Assembly: GCA_003427395.1 (NCBI GenBank)
Contig: BFEA01000146.1
Coordinates: forward strand, 1,792,433 to 1,819,500
Direction: 5' to 3'
Length of the DNA: 27,068 nt
DNA from: Chara braunii
Taxonomy: Eukaryota > Streptophyta > Charophyceae > Charales > Characeae
How positions within the stretch are numbered: the stretch's first letter is position 1; every line of letters starts with the position of its first letter. The position numbers and the translations under genes were made by a program. Below the pieces are notes generated by a model that saw nothing but the letters and a program-made list of their open reading frames with translations, did not search any database and had not been told where the DNA came from. Shown piece after piece: positions 18,066 to 27,068 of this stretch.

Positions 18066-18235
18066 CACGATCGCCACCTCCCGTTTTTGCCAATTATCGA
18101 ACGGTAGGCCGTTGAAAGCGCAGTTTACTGTTTTTCTCGGAGTTTCGAACTGGTCTTTCGCCCAAGCTTGCAGTGGACTGTTATTCCTTCCTGCTAATTC
18201 CAAACTGTGCAGCGGTCACAGGCGCAGTTGTCTCT
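18066..18235 (-). repeat. 50-bp tandem array, copy 2 of an inverted pair
   Basis: Read on the minus strand it follows copy 1 (16511-16680) base for base over long stretches, such as AAACAGTAAACTGCG and GGCGAAAGACCAGTT against GGCGAAGACTGGTTT. I estimate roughly 80% identity by eye. A T-rich/(GTT)-like run follows both copies on the same side. Confidence 0.85.
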
Positions 18236-18343
18236 AATAAATTTCAATAAAATCGTTCTAAAAAAGCATTCTGAATTGTCTGGGGCCGGGCAGTTCAACG
18301 ATCATATCTAAAGGCCGTCGCCCTTCTGAAAAGAGAAGGAGAA

Positions 18344-18430
18344 CTCCTTCGGGACATCCGTTAACATTGGAACGATGCAGAGAAGATTAGTATGGCCCCT
18401 GCGCTTTCAAGGATGAAATGGTCCAAATTA
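18344..18430 (+). pseudogene. U6: U6 snRNA pseudogene
   Basis: Plant-type U6 from CTCCTTCGGGACATCC through CATTGGAACGATGCAGAGA, GATTAGTATGGCCCCTGCGC and AAGGATG to AATGGTCCAAATT. It has an inserted TTT before AAGGATG and a deletion of about 17 bases before the 3' end. ACAGAGA is changed to GCAGAGA. There is no TATA box or plant upstream element in the 60 bases before it, and no T run at the terminator position, so it is not a working Pol III gene. Confidence 0.92.
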
Positions 18431-19159
18431 TATATATCGAACAAAAGGAAAGAGAAAAGAAAAGAAGGAATTTCCAGAAACAAAAGAAGGCGAAACAAAA
18501 CTTGGCCCTCTTCTGCCTGTCTACCAGCACCACCGCAGAATATGTCCACATGATTGTGTCTGACATATCAAATGCAGTGAAAAGACTGTCATGATGACCT
18601 TCTGCCAAAAGACAAGCAGTATCCAAAAAAAAAAAAAAGAAAAAAAAAAAAGACAAAAAAAAAAGACAAGTAGTAAGGTCAAGATCCTCTCTCAGGTAAG
18701 TGACCGGCTCTCAAACTTGAAAGACGAATTTGGGGAAGCGGATATCAGCCCTTAGGAAGGGTTGCAAATACATGAGGGAAATGAAATGAAGAGGAGAAGT
18801 ATGTAAATCGCCCTCGCATATTTGGAAAGGAAAAACGTGGAGGTAGTCCAGTTGAAATGCAATTGAATTAGAAGATGCCCAAATTATGCTCTTCTAGACT
18901 GCCATGAGAGGAAAAAAAAACGCTCTCTAGATCGCGCCATGTGCAGACGCCCAGTTGCAATTTATGGTTCAACCAAAGAATAAGAAAGAAAAAAGAAAGA
19001 AGTAATGGCTGCGTGCCCAGCTCAGAGGGCACACTATTCTTTCACCTTTTATAAAAGAATACCGTGGGCTGATCACACGTAAGCAGCTTACGTGAATTTT
19101 TCACCGGCCTTCCAGACTAGAAAAAAAAAGAAAAGAACGAAAGAAAAAAGAACGGACCA
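18431..19159. other. No recognised gene; several A-rich tracts
   Basis: Runs of A at 18626-18665 and scattered A/G-rich tracts. An inverted ATTCTTTCACCTTTTATAAA with AAGAAT near 19040 is a small hairpin. Nothing coding. Confidence 0.5.
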
Positions 19160-19520
19160 GCGGCCTAGTTCAGTTGGTTTCGCACACAAGTGGCATTCAG
19201 GAGGTCGTGAGTTCAATCCCCCATGGCCGCCTGCGACGTGCTTGGTGTTCGCCAGCTGAGATAGTTTGCTTGGGTCCCCTGGTCGGTCTTGGTAGGGTTC
19301 TGTGCCCCTGCCATCCCTCACTGGGGGTTAGACCCTGGGTTTCATAGATTTCGGTTGCTGGTGTGCTCAGTTCCTAGGCCTCGTAGGTTTCGGTTACTGG
19401 TGTGCTTGGTTCCTCGGACTTGTAGATTTCGGATTTCGGCTTCTAAGGTGATTAGTCATAGGGATAGATAGTGTGAGGTATACACTTAGTCAAAAAAGAA
19501 AAAAAAAGAAAGAGAAAAAA
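19160..19520 (+). mobile_element. tRNA-derived SINE
   Basis: The first 71 bases look like a tRNA. The perfect acceptor-like pair GCGGCC (19160-19165) and GGCCGC (19225-19230) encloses TAGTTCAGTTGG (A box, 19166-19177) and GAGTTCAATCC (B box, 19209-19219). A tRNA-unrelated body follows, containing 2.5 copies of a 39-bp unit (19343-19381, 19382-19420 and onward, each with AGATTTCGG or AGGTTTCGG). It ends in a long A-rich tail (19492-19520). The anticodon arm is not preserved, so it is not a functional tRNA gene. The internal promoter may still be recognised by Pol III. A duplication such as GAAAGAAAAAAG before and GAAAGAGAAAAAAG after is possible but lies in A-rich sequence. Confidence 0.85.
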
Positions 19521-20717
19521 GGTTGTCTTTAGGGGCTGTTATTGTCGCAATTTTTCTTTCTGTGATGAACTTCGATGATCTTTTCTTCCTAGGATAGGCT
19601 GCTCAGGAAGGCATGATGAATAGAGAGTCGCTGAGTCACCGGACTGGTGCGCCGAGGCCTGACAACATGGTTATTCTCTGTTCGTCTGTTCTTCAAGTCT
19701 AAGACAGGAACAGAAATTGCTGTGGTGGAGTACTGACCAATCTCTCCATCTGAGCAAGTGATCTTTCAATGGAAGAGCTACATCTGTGGCTGAGATGAGC
19801 CAACAGTCACTATTTCCCGTTTTTGCAGCAATCAATGCTGTTTGACTGAGTGATAAGTGGAGTACGAAGTCCGTCTTGTGGCGTCAGAAGCATCAGCGGC
19901 TATGGTTCTCTCAACCTAGATGGGCAGACACGTGTATGTGTATCAGCCTTCGCTTTTCCTTCCAGTGCAGGTGAACCGGACTGCTGTTCCCCAGACTAGG
20001 CGAGGCGTGTTTTTTCTTGTAAGGAAAAGGAAAAAAGAAGGGAAAACTAGGGCGCTGTCATGGTTTCAGTTTGTAAATGCGCTTCAGTCACGATTTCGCG
20101 AATGTTGTGCCAGAACGAGGAAAACGTGAATGTATTCAACCCAGCTTTAGAGTCCGGTGGGGATATGTTGTATTTGAGGGATGCCTGGAAGTACATTTAA
20201 AACTGAAACCTTGACTGCGCCCTAGTTTACCCCAATTGGAAAGCTTAGGTCAGAAACGGTCTGCTGGTAGCTTTGCAAATGCAGAACCTAGCCTCAGTCA
20301 GGGAAGCTGTCTCCATGGGAGCAGTTGCTCAGGCTCTTCCAGCCCTAATGGGAAGAGGCATGGGTTTGCTGTGCGTCCAATTGCATAATTTGAGCCTTGG
20401 GCACTGGGCGCCTTTTTTTTTCCTTCTTTTTTAAATGCTTCTGAACATGCGGACGCCCCAGTGCGTGATCTGCAATTTGACATCAAGAGGGCCAGGTGGA
20501 TTCTGACCAGGCCAGTGTTGTCCTTTCAAACATATACTAATAAAGGGGCAATATATGTCCTTTGTCCCCCCAAAAAAGAAGGAATGAGGAAAGGAACACA
20601 AGCAGCCAGCTCCTGTTTGCCTATACTGAAAATAGCCGTGTCCGAAATGCACCTGAATGTGTAGAGCCCACAGGCTTGATCCACACGTGAACATGCCGTT
20701 GGCCTATGGGCAGTTGA
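19521..20717. other. No recognised gene
   Basis: Unique-looking sequence. The longest frames (60-87 residues) have no recognisable motif. Confidence 0.5.
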
Positions 20718-20761
20718 CCAGGCTACCCTATTGGCCCATCCAGGCTACCCTATTGGCCCAT
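20718..20761. repeat. Exact 22-bp tandem duplication
   Basis: CCAGGCTACCCTATTGGCCC plus AT is present twice in tandem without a difference. Confidence 0.95.
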
Positions 20762-21900
20762 AAATCACATCCCTTCATATCATGGCTGTACTTTTTCCAG
20801 ATGGAGTTCCATGAGTTCATGATGACGCGCTGTTGGAGCATACTTGTACTATGCGTAGGACCTATTCAACCGAGTGCCGATTAAATTGCGGTAAGATACG
20901 TCAAGGTGGGGATGTGATTGAGGTCATATGAATCCAGAAAAGTCTTCATGTTCCACGAAGACACCTCGTATACATTCATGATTGCGGGTAAGGAAGGAAA
21001 TGCTTTTTTCCTTCCAAACAGCAGCTCATGGAGAACACCCTGGCCAAGTTTGCCATCTCATTGTGATCCAATTACAAGCGGCGTCGAGCGCATCGGTCCC
21101 GTAGGGGAACCCTCCCGGCCGCGTCACACTGGATTTTGCTTGACTTTTTATCGCAGTGGAGCTTTCGCCGCTCCGCCCGAATGCGCCAGCCACACCTCTC
21201 CTGAACCCCCACGACAGGATAGGAGCCATGCGAGGCACAACTTACCTCTGCCCAAGGGGCTGTCACCACCCTCTGACAGGCGTATCCCCGCCGAGCTACC
21301 GAACCACATGCGAAAGCTACTCAATTGCGATCGCAGAGGTGGCCCAACCGATGGCGTTTTTTCGTACGTTGTAGCATAGGGGGTACACGTGGTCGAATGC
21401 CTTAATTAGACCCTCGTGCGAACCGACGCTCTGGGGGTTGATGTCCCAAGCACGTCTCTGAGCCGGTCGACTAGGACGGTCCACCTAACCATGCGTCATA
21501 CTTCATTAAGGCAAACCAAGCTTCACACAAAAATCGCGCCTAGTCCATTTTTGTATCCAACCCATAACCTTTTAGTGACAATATACCCAATGACACTTGC
21601 GAAACTCTGAATAAATATCGTAGCGACATAGGCTTTGTCATATCGATTAGCCATGCAATATGTAAGCAGTCGTAGTGATAACATACTATGTGGTACACGT
21701 AATTATGCGATCCTCGATGACTTTGAGGGTCACTTTCAACACTCAAGTATCGACTTACACGCTTCTTGAGAGGTTAATCTCTCGACGCCAGACAATCGCG
21801 AAGGCTATTGTGAGTTCAACCCTCTTCTGCACCTTGCGCAGACAAGTGGTAGGTGGGCCTTGGCCTTTTGTGGCAGCTAGACGCCTCTAACCCTGGGAAC
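20762..21900. other. No recognised gene; one 153-codon frame
   Basis: The + frame at 20918-21379 is rich in Pro, Arg and Ser and overlaps open minus frames in the same GC-rich stretch, which argues for composition rather than coding. On the minus strand GAGGTAAGT (near 21250) would be a good 5' splice site, but no exon is recognised. Confidence 0.35.
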
Positions 21901-22660
21901 GGGGCTTCATCATCGGAGGCATGAAAATATATCAAAGGGTTTGACTTTGATAACTGTCACAAAAAATAAAAGAGATCTTTCCTTTCTCTTAGTATAGGTA
22001 TGTTTAATCACTACGCACAGTAAGGGTGAACTGCGCAGACACACAAACTATATATAGAATAGGGTTATAGGATACAAAGCGACCACTTTTTACCATCACA
22101 GTGTGACTCCCTTCAAAATTTAGGTATGATTGCAGACAAAGTCAAATATGGACTTCAACTCACAAAACATACCTGCAATCACATAAAGGATTCAATATCG
22201 GTAAACCACGCCTTACACGGGGTCAAAATCAACCACTCCTTGCACTCATACCTTTTGGCTTATTCACACACACCCCAACCTTTGTCCAACCTTCCAAAAT
22301 ACAACATTCAATCCTTTTTAAATGATAATTAAGTAAAAATCTAGGTAAAAACAAAAAAAATAATAATTCAACTCGTAGGGGCTAAGAACTTAGGTTGAGT
22401 AGTCAAAATGAATTAGAGTCGAGTCGAAAACCAACCTGTTATAAAAAAATAACAGAAGACGATTTTCGCAGGATCGGGATGAAACTAGTCATATATTGAA
22501 TCAGAATGATAAAAAAATACATGTAACACAACACATGTCAATCCCCAAAACAAAAGTTTTAAGTGTATGGAGAATAAACCCTCATATTACACTTCACTTA
22601 AATTTTTCTAAGACTAAATTTAAAATCTACCTTTCAACGAGTGTTAAAAGAAATAAGGAA
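21901..22660. other. AT-rich unassigned region
   Basis: Composition changes sharply from the GC-richer sequence before 21900. Only short frames are present (22126-22332, 22496-22753), without motifs. The 3' part may be a degraded start of the following tandem array. Confidence 0.45.
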
Positions 22661-22666
22661 AATTTC

Positions 22667-23345
22667 GACAGCATCTTCCCTATAAAGGGTGGATCACCAA
22701 AACTTTTTATATCAAAATATAATCTAACTCCTAAAAAACTAAGAAAGTTTTGACAGCACTCCCTCTAGAGAAAGTGTCTTTTCATAATTTATACTCGATT
22801 GAATATATAATCTCAAAACGAGCCTTGACTTTTACGATTCAAATTTTGCCTAACTCTTTGATTTAGTAAAATTTTGGGAACATCTCCTTTAGAAAAGTAG
22901 GTCTCCCTGATTTATACAAAGTCAGATATAAACTCAAGATAAAACTTGAGTCCTACCAAGACAAAATTTAACTAACTCTTTGTAATTGTAGAAATTTCGA
23001 CATCACTTCCGATAGGAAAAATGTTTTTTCAAAGTTTGTGCAAAGCTAAATAAAAATATAAAATTAGTTATGACTTTACAAAGTCAAATTTTGTCTAACT
23101 TTATGATTTAGTAAAAATTTGAGCATTATCTCCCCTAAAAAAATATATTTATCAGATGTTTACTAAGCCAGAAATAAAACTTAGATAAAAGTTTAAAATT
23201 ATAAAATTAAAATGTGATTAACTTCTTGAATTTGCAGAAATTTTCGCAGCACTTCCTTTAGCAAAAGTGTGCTCCCAGAAATTATACAAATCCAAGTATG
23301 AGAAATAAGTTTAACTCAGAAAATGTAGAAATTGAACTAACTTCT
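22667..23345. repeat. Diverged ~123-bp tandem array
   Basis: A landmark of the form GACATCACTTCC(N)nAGAAAAGTG recurs at 22667, 22752, 22878, 22999, 23121 and 23246. After the first short step the spacing is 121-126 bases. Each unit also has a TTTAGTAAAATTTTG-like or AATTGCAGAAATTT-like segment before the landmark and TTTATACAAA-like sequence after it. It looks like an old satellite or minisatellite. Confidence 0.75.
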
Positions 23346-23557
23346 ATAGCTCCAGCACATGGCTAGCATTGAAAGAAACTACCTATCAAAGTAAATACTC
23401 AGACTAAGTAGAACTCACACTCAATCACATGCAAGTTCATACCATAATGGGTAAGTACTTTCATAAAAAATCCCAAGTTGTTTTCACATAAGATAGTTCA
23501 TCGACCCTTCAGATGATTAACCTCTTACCCATCTTACATATGGCATGACGAGAGATC

Positions 23558-24125
23558 ATTCAACCTAGAAACAATGTCGTATATGCCTTAGATTATACAC
23601 GAACAGGTTGCACATCTGCTTCTCTCTTTTTTTGGTCATGTAACTATATCATTCAACTTATAAACTATGCCTAGTCGCCCTGAACTATTTAAAAATCCAA
23701 AATTTTATAACTTTTTGACTTGTCTTCAAAACTTGGGTCGGGGACAAAGCCGTTCAACTTAGAAATAATGCTCGTGTTGCCCAGTTTACTTCCAATTATA
23801 CTCTTAATTTTATCTCTCTTCTTAGTGATATGACTTAAGCTGAACCTTTCAGCTTAGAAACAATGTACAACTGTTTGTTCACATGCAAATATAGATAAAG
23901 TGTCTCCAATTATGCTCAGCTTGCACTTAGTGTGTGACTTCATGTTAAACCATTCAACTTAGAAACAATATTTAGCCCTTCACCAAAATCCTCCCTCAAA
24001 ATAAAACAAGAGACTGAACCATTCGATTTAGAAACAATGTCTACCCTATTCTAAGTCAGCCCAACTACCGTCAGAAAGCAAGGAAAAAAATAGATAGACC
24101 AAGTCATTCAGCTAACAAACAATGT
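23558..24125. repeat. Degenerate repeat with conserved CATTCAACTTAGAAACAATG
   Basis: Seven copies of CATTCAACTTAGAAACAATG-like sequence begin at 23558, 23650, 23751, 23846, 23951, 24020 and 24105, 69-105 bases apart. The sequence between is much less conserved. No coding frame spans it. Confidence 0.8.
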
Positions 24126-24131
24126 TGGATC

Positions 24132-24208
24132 GACCAATCAATCAATCAATCAATCAATCAATTAATCGACAATCAATCAATCAATCAACCAATTAATCAA
24201 TCAATGAA
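24132..24208. repeat. (CAAT)n microsatellite
   Basis: Two (CAAT)n blocks followed by an A/T-rich tract and then GC-rich sequence, the same order as at the right arm of the 4.3-kb insertion. Confidence 0.9.
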
Positions 24209-24359
24209 TAAAAAAATATTTTATTTTATTTTTTTTTCCCACCCAGATTCCTAGATCCAAAAAGGGGGGTACCCCCGGACACCCGACCCCCCCCCCCAAC
24301 GCATTCACCCCCTCAACACCCTCCGAGAAAGCCACGTGTGGGGGGTCCAAAGTTCATAC

Positions 24360-24438
24360 GTACAGGCCGTACGGGCGCTCGCCCGCTGGGGGCCCGTACG
24401 TACGGTCGTACGGGAATATGTACGACCCGTATTCGTAC
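24360..24438. repeat. Cluster of GTAC palindromes
   Basis: GTAC occurs at 24360, 24369, 24396, 24400, 24408, 24420 and 24435, usually as CGTACG. This is seven times in 79 bases where about 0.3 is expected by chance. An ambiguous base lies at 24485, followed by a long G run. Confidence 0.85.
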
Positions 24439-24566
24439 GGCCGTATACATTGGCGGGAACCCCAATTTGTTTTCTTTTTTTTTTNGAGGGGGGGGGGGGG
24501 GGGGTTGCACAGGTCTGTGCATGGTGTCCATGGGCACCTGCATATTTTTTGTGTGGGTAGCATGGG

Positions 24567-24631
24567 TTATCTGGCCGGATAATCTGGTCGGATTATCTGG
24601 CCGGATAATCTGGTCGGATTATCTGGGCGGA
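24567..24631. repeat. 13-bp tandem repeat (TTATCTGGCCGGA)
   Basis: Five units alternate TTATCTGGCCGGA and TAATCTGGTCGGA, giving a 26-bp higher-order period. The related motif TCCGGAT reappears at 24659 and 25253-25295. Confidence 0.92.
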
Positions 24632-24950
24632 TGATTGGGGGATAGGATCATTCAAAAATCCGGATGATTAAAAAAAAGACCTAAAAGAAGCAAAAAAAAA
24701 AAAAAAAGTGATATTGCGCATGCAAAATACAATAGAACCACATTCCTGTTTCGTGAAAAGCTTGATAGGGCCTTAAAGAGTTGAAAGGGGATAAGATAGG
24801 AAATAAAGAGGTTTAGAGGGGGGATGCTTAATTCATTCTATAATTTTTTATCTAAATATTATTTTCTTGTTCTGTTTATTTTTTTATCTTCGTATCTGTT
24901 GAGTAATCAAAGATGGCCTCAAGCCAAAAGTTGTTCATATCATTTATATG
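24632..24950. other. No recognised gene
   Basis: A/T-rich sequence with a 15-A run near 24693. It may include the 5' part of the following SINE-like copy. Confidence 0.4.
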
Positions 24951-25121
24951 ACGCTGAACCCGGTTTTCGGCAGGTGCATCTCCCCACCAATAGATGGAGC
25001 CGCCCGAAAGACAAGCCCTCAATCCTGGTGGTTCTCGTACCACCGCTGGGATAGAGGGATGGCACAAGGGCTTAACCAAAAACAAACAAACAAACAAACA
25101 AACAAACAAACAAACAAATAA
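24951..25121 (+). mobile_element. SINE-like retroposon, copy C
   Basis: It shares ACGCTGAACCCGG and CCACCAATAGATGGAGCC with copy A, and its 3' part (TGGTGGTTCTCGTACCACCG, then GGATAGAGG) with copy D, so it links the copies into one family. GGTGGT/ACCACC forms a hairpin. It ends in an (AAAC)n tail (25077-25121). Its 5' border and target duplication are not clear. Confidence 0.75.
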
Positions 25122-25592
25122 CAACAAGTGTCAACAACAACAACAATATATTTGTTTTCCAGATTTTTTTTAATTTTTTGTTTTCGGTAAAAAAAAATAT
25201 TTTGAGCAGCGCCGGATTTTCCATATCCGAATTAATCCGAAAATTTCATCGGGATTGAAAACTCCGGATAAAATTGGTCTGTCGGATATCCGGATTTGCT
25301 ACTTAATTTTTTTTTTTAAATGAAAAAACAAAGAAAACAAAAATCGATTTTGCCTGTGTTCGGCGTAACATTTGTTGGTAGTGGGCCATGGTGAGGGTGT
25401 TGTGTGGCCCTTAAAAGAAAATAAAAATAATAAGACAGCGCAAGCACTACGCCATACTGTGATAAAAACAAAAGACGACAAAAAAAAAAAAATCGGTCCT
25501 CGTCGCGCGATTGGCCGTTACCACCCACTTGTTTTTTGGGTTGTTAGTGCAATAAAGCACCGCGCAAACCACCTCCACCATTCATTTGCGCC
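25122..25592. other. A/T-rich sequence with TCCGGAT motifs; no gene
   Basis: TCCGGAT, ATCCGAATT and ATATCCGGAT recur at 25205-25297. The remainder is A-rich with only short frames. Confidence 0.5.
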
Positions 25593-25650
<58 letters not shown>

Positions 25651-25706
25651 ATAGATAGATAGATAGAGAGAAAAAGAGAGAGAGACAGAGAGACAGAGAG
25701 AGAGAC
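25593..25706. repeat. (AG)n and (GATA)n microsatellite
   Basis: An (AG)n run (25594-25648) grades into (GATA)n and degenerate (AG)n. Ser/Leu frames on the minus strand are repeat translations. Confidence 0.95.
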
Positions 25707-25712
25707 GCGACC

Positions 25713-26047
25713 GTGCACGTGAACACGTGTTCACACCTGTGAACGTGCGGCCGTGTGTGTGAATCGGGGCATGACTTCGTTCATGCCACGTTCACGGCCC
25801 GTTCAAGGCCCTGATCGGCAAGTGGCAAGTGGTGCACCGCGGCGCCTCGCACTTTGGTGAGGCGCAGACTTTTGGATCGGTGCTCATATCCTGCCAGCCG
25901 CGCGCCGCCACGTGGAGGTGAGGCACGGGAAACACGGCAACGGCCGTGAACGACCTGTTCACGGTGGTCACCGCTGCATGACCGGCAGTGAGCGGCAGCA
26001 AATGGGCACGACCTGCGGTGAACGGCTGTGACCGGCAGTGAGTGGCG
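25713..26047. repeat. Cluster of GTGAAC/GTTCAC motifs
   Basis: Exact hexamers occur at 25719, 25729, 25739, 25790, 25946, 25957 and 26018, in both orientations, where about 0.15 would be expected. The first two form a perfect 16-bp palindrome GTGAACACGTGTTCAC (25719-25734). TGACCGGCAGTGAG recurs 50 bases apart (about 25979 and 26029). No gene is seen. Confidence 0.85.
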
Positions 26048-26330
26048 GCGGATGGCTTATGGATGTGGCGGTGCTGGGTGGGGGTAGGTGGTGGTATAGG
26101 GGTGTGGGGCGTTGGTTGGGGGGCTGCTGTGCGGGGGTGGGTGGGCGGGGGCATGTCGGGGGTGGGACTGGGCTTCGGTGGGCCCTATATGACACCCGCA
26201 GCCTAGGCCACGGGCAATTCGGCCGCCGCGACCGAAAAAGTCGGCGGCAGCCACGGCCGCCAGGCCTAGTTTGCGGCCCAATATTTCAGATTTTTTTTGG
26301 GGTTCGAAAACTAAGTGAAAAAAAAAATAA
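26048..26330. other. G-rich then GCC-rich sequence; no gene
   Basis: 26060-26180 is strongly G-rich on the + strand (GGGTGGGGG-like). 26205-26280 is rich in GGCCGCC. The minus-strand His/Pro frames reflect composition. Confidence 0.5.
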
Positions 26331-26331
26331 A

Positions 26332-26783
26332 ATGGGGTTGTAGGGTTTTGAAACCCCTTTTTTTTTAATTTGACTTCATTTAGGATTTATAAAAAATGAA
26401 AAACGAAAATCAGTTAAAAATAAAAAAAATAAAAATAAATAAAATAAAAGTCGGAATATTTTGTTTTCATTTTTTTCGTGACTGATATGGGGTCAAAGTC
26501 CTAAAATGTTTTTCAAGGTAATTGCTTTTTTTTTTTTTCCTTCTTCTTCTTCTTCTTCTTCTTCTTCTGTTTGATTGTTCGATTGTTTGATTGTTTGATT
26601 GTTTGATTGATTGACTGATTGATTGATTGATTACAAAAAAAATAAAAATGAAGCGTTTGTGTGTGTGTGTGTGTGCGCGCGCACACGGGCGTGTATGTTT
26701 GTGTGTGCGCTCTTGAGTGTGTGTGTGTGTGTGCGTATGTGTGTGTGCGTGTGCATGTGTATGTGTGTGTATGTGTATACGTT

Positions 26784-26819
<36 letters not shown>

Positions 26820-26886
26820 TGTGTGTGTGCGCGCGTGTGTGTTTGTGCGCACGTGTGTGGTTGTGCACGTGTGTGTGTGTGTGTGT
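26332..26886 (+). repeat. Second copy of the microsatellite-armed terminal region
   Basis: ATGGGGTTGTAGGG at 26332-26345, an A/T-rich body, (TTC)n at 26539-26567, (ATTG)n to about 26632, then a long (TG)n tract (26659-26886). The order is the same as that read on the minus strand from 8687 to 8196. Minus frames of Thr/His are not genes. Confidence 0.65.
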
Positions 26887-26965
26887 GATTTGTGTAGTTG
26901 AAAGCGCAAATAAAAAGAAGAGAAAGAAAACCAACGGGAAAGACAGGCGCGGCAGGGAGGGTGGG

Positions 26966-26968
<3 letters not shown>

Positions 26969-26997
<29 letters not shown>

Positions 26998-27034
26998 CGG
27001 CGCCTTGCGGGGAGTGCCTCGTCAAAATCGCCGG

Positions 27035-27068
<34 letters not shown>
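26969..27068. repeat. (AG)n and terminal (CT)n
   Basis: (AG)n at 26969-26997 and (CT)n from 27037 to the end of the window form an inverted pair of simple repeats around about 40 bases of GC-rich sequence. Confidence 0.9.

Noticed and set aside
19160-19230. A functional tRNA gene
   Set aside because: The anticodon arm does not pair and the sequence continues into a SINE body with an A tail instead of a T-run terminator.
1169-19840. The 13-mer GCAATCAATGCTG found three times (near 1169, 12739 and 19828)
   Set aside because: Flanks do not match, and a few shared 13-mers are expected by chance in a window of this size.
20918-21379. 153-codon frame as a real gene
   Set aside because: GC-rich stretch with competing open frames on the other strand, no recognisable domain and no supporting start or splice context.
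24132-24208. CRISPR-like array
   Set aside because: Only a 4-bp microsatellite; no regular spacer-repeat structure, and the window is eukaryotic.
26467-27025. Thr/His-rich minus frames and Val/Cys-rich plus frames
   Set aside because: They are translations of (TG)n, (AG)n and (TTC)n tracts.

Overview
The window looks like repeat-dense intergenic DNA from a eukaryotic nuclear genome. No intact protein-coding gene is visible. Two U6 snRNA-like sequences carry the green-plant form of the RNA (5' part ending CTTCGGGACATCC, 3' part AATGGTCCAAATT), so a plant or streptophyte alga is likely. The style of the LINE, the trihelix-like Myb/SANT fragment and the extreme microsatellite load would suit a charophyte such as Chara, but that last step is a guess from memory. 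One ambiguous base (24485) lies beside a long G run.

Layout. 1-314 is a cluster of the motif TTCAACGGG in both orientations. About 441-12908 is one decayed L1-like LINE on the + strand: ORF1 with a degenerate zinc knuckle and a coiled coil, then ORF2 with endonuclease, reverse transcriptase and a C-terminal CCHC zinc motif, then a long 3' UTR and an A tail. It is broken twice by later insertions. A 487-bp A-tailed SINE-like element (972-1458) splits ORF1, and an approximately 4.3-kb element with terminal inverted repeats (4546-8840) splits the RT domain. The 4.3-kb insert holds (ATTG)n hairpin arrays, a 130-bp near-perfect palindrome, a convincing type I hammerhead ribozyme (6182-6255), and long sequence of unknown origin.

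12909-21900 is a graveyard of short elements: further copies of the A-tailed SINE-like family with clear target-site duplications (13822-13894 and 16256-16413), a minus-strand Myb/SANT pseudogene invaded by a U6 fragment, a second U6 pseudogene, a pair of inverted 50-bp-period arrays, a 32-bp-arm foldback, and a tRNA-derived SINE (19160-19520). 21900-24125 is AT-rich and made largely of two diverged tandem arrays. 24130-27068 is simple repeats plus two short-motif clusters (GTAC and GTGAAC), another SINE-like copy, and a relative of the right arm of the 4.3-kb insert.

The pieces form a nested retroposon ecology rather than a pathway. A LINE-type machinery plausibly mobilised the SINE-like and U6 copies, while a separate class of elements with microsatellite arms and family-specific short terminal motifs inserted into the LINE. 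The best candidates for something undescribed are the hammerhead ribozyme and these motif-cluster/microsatellite-armed elements.
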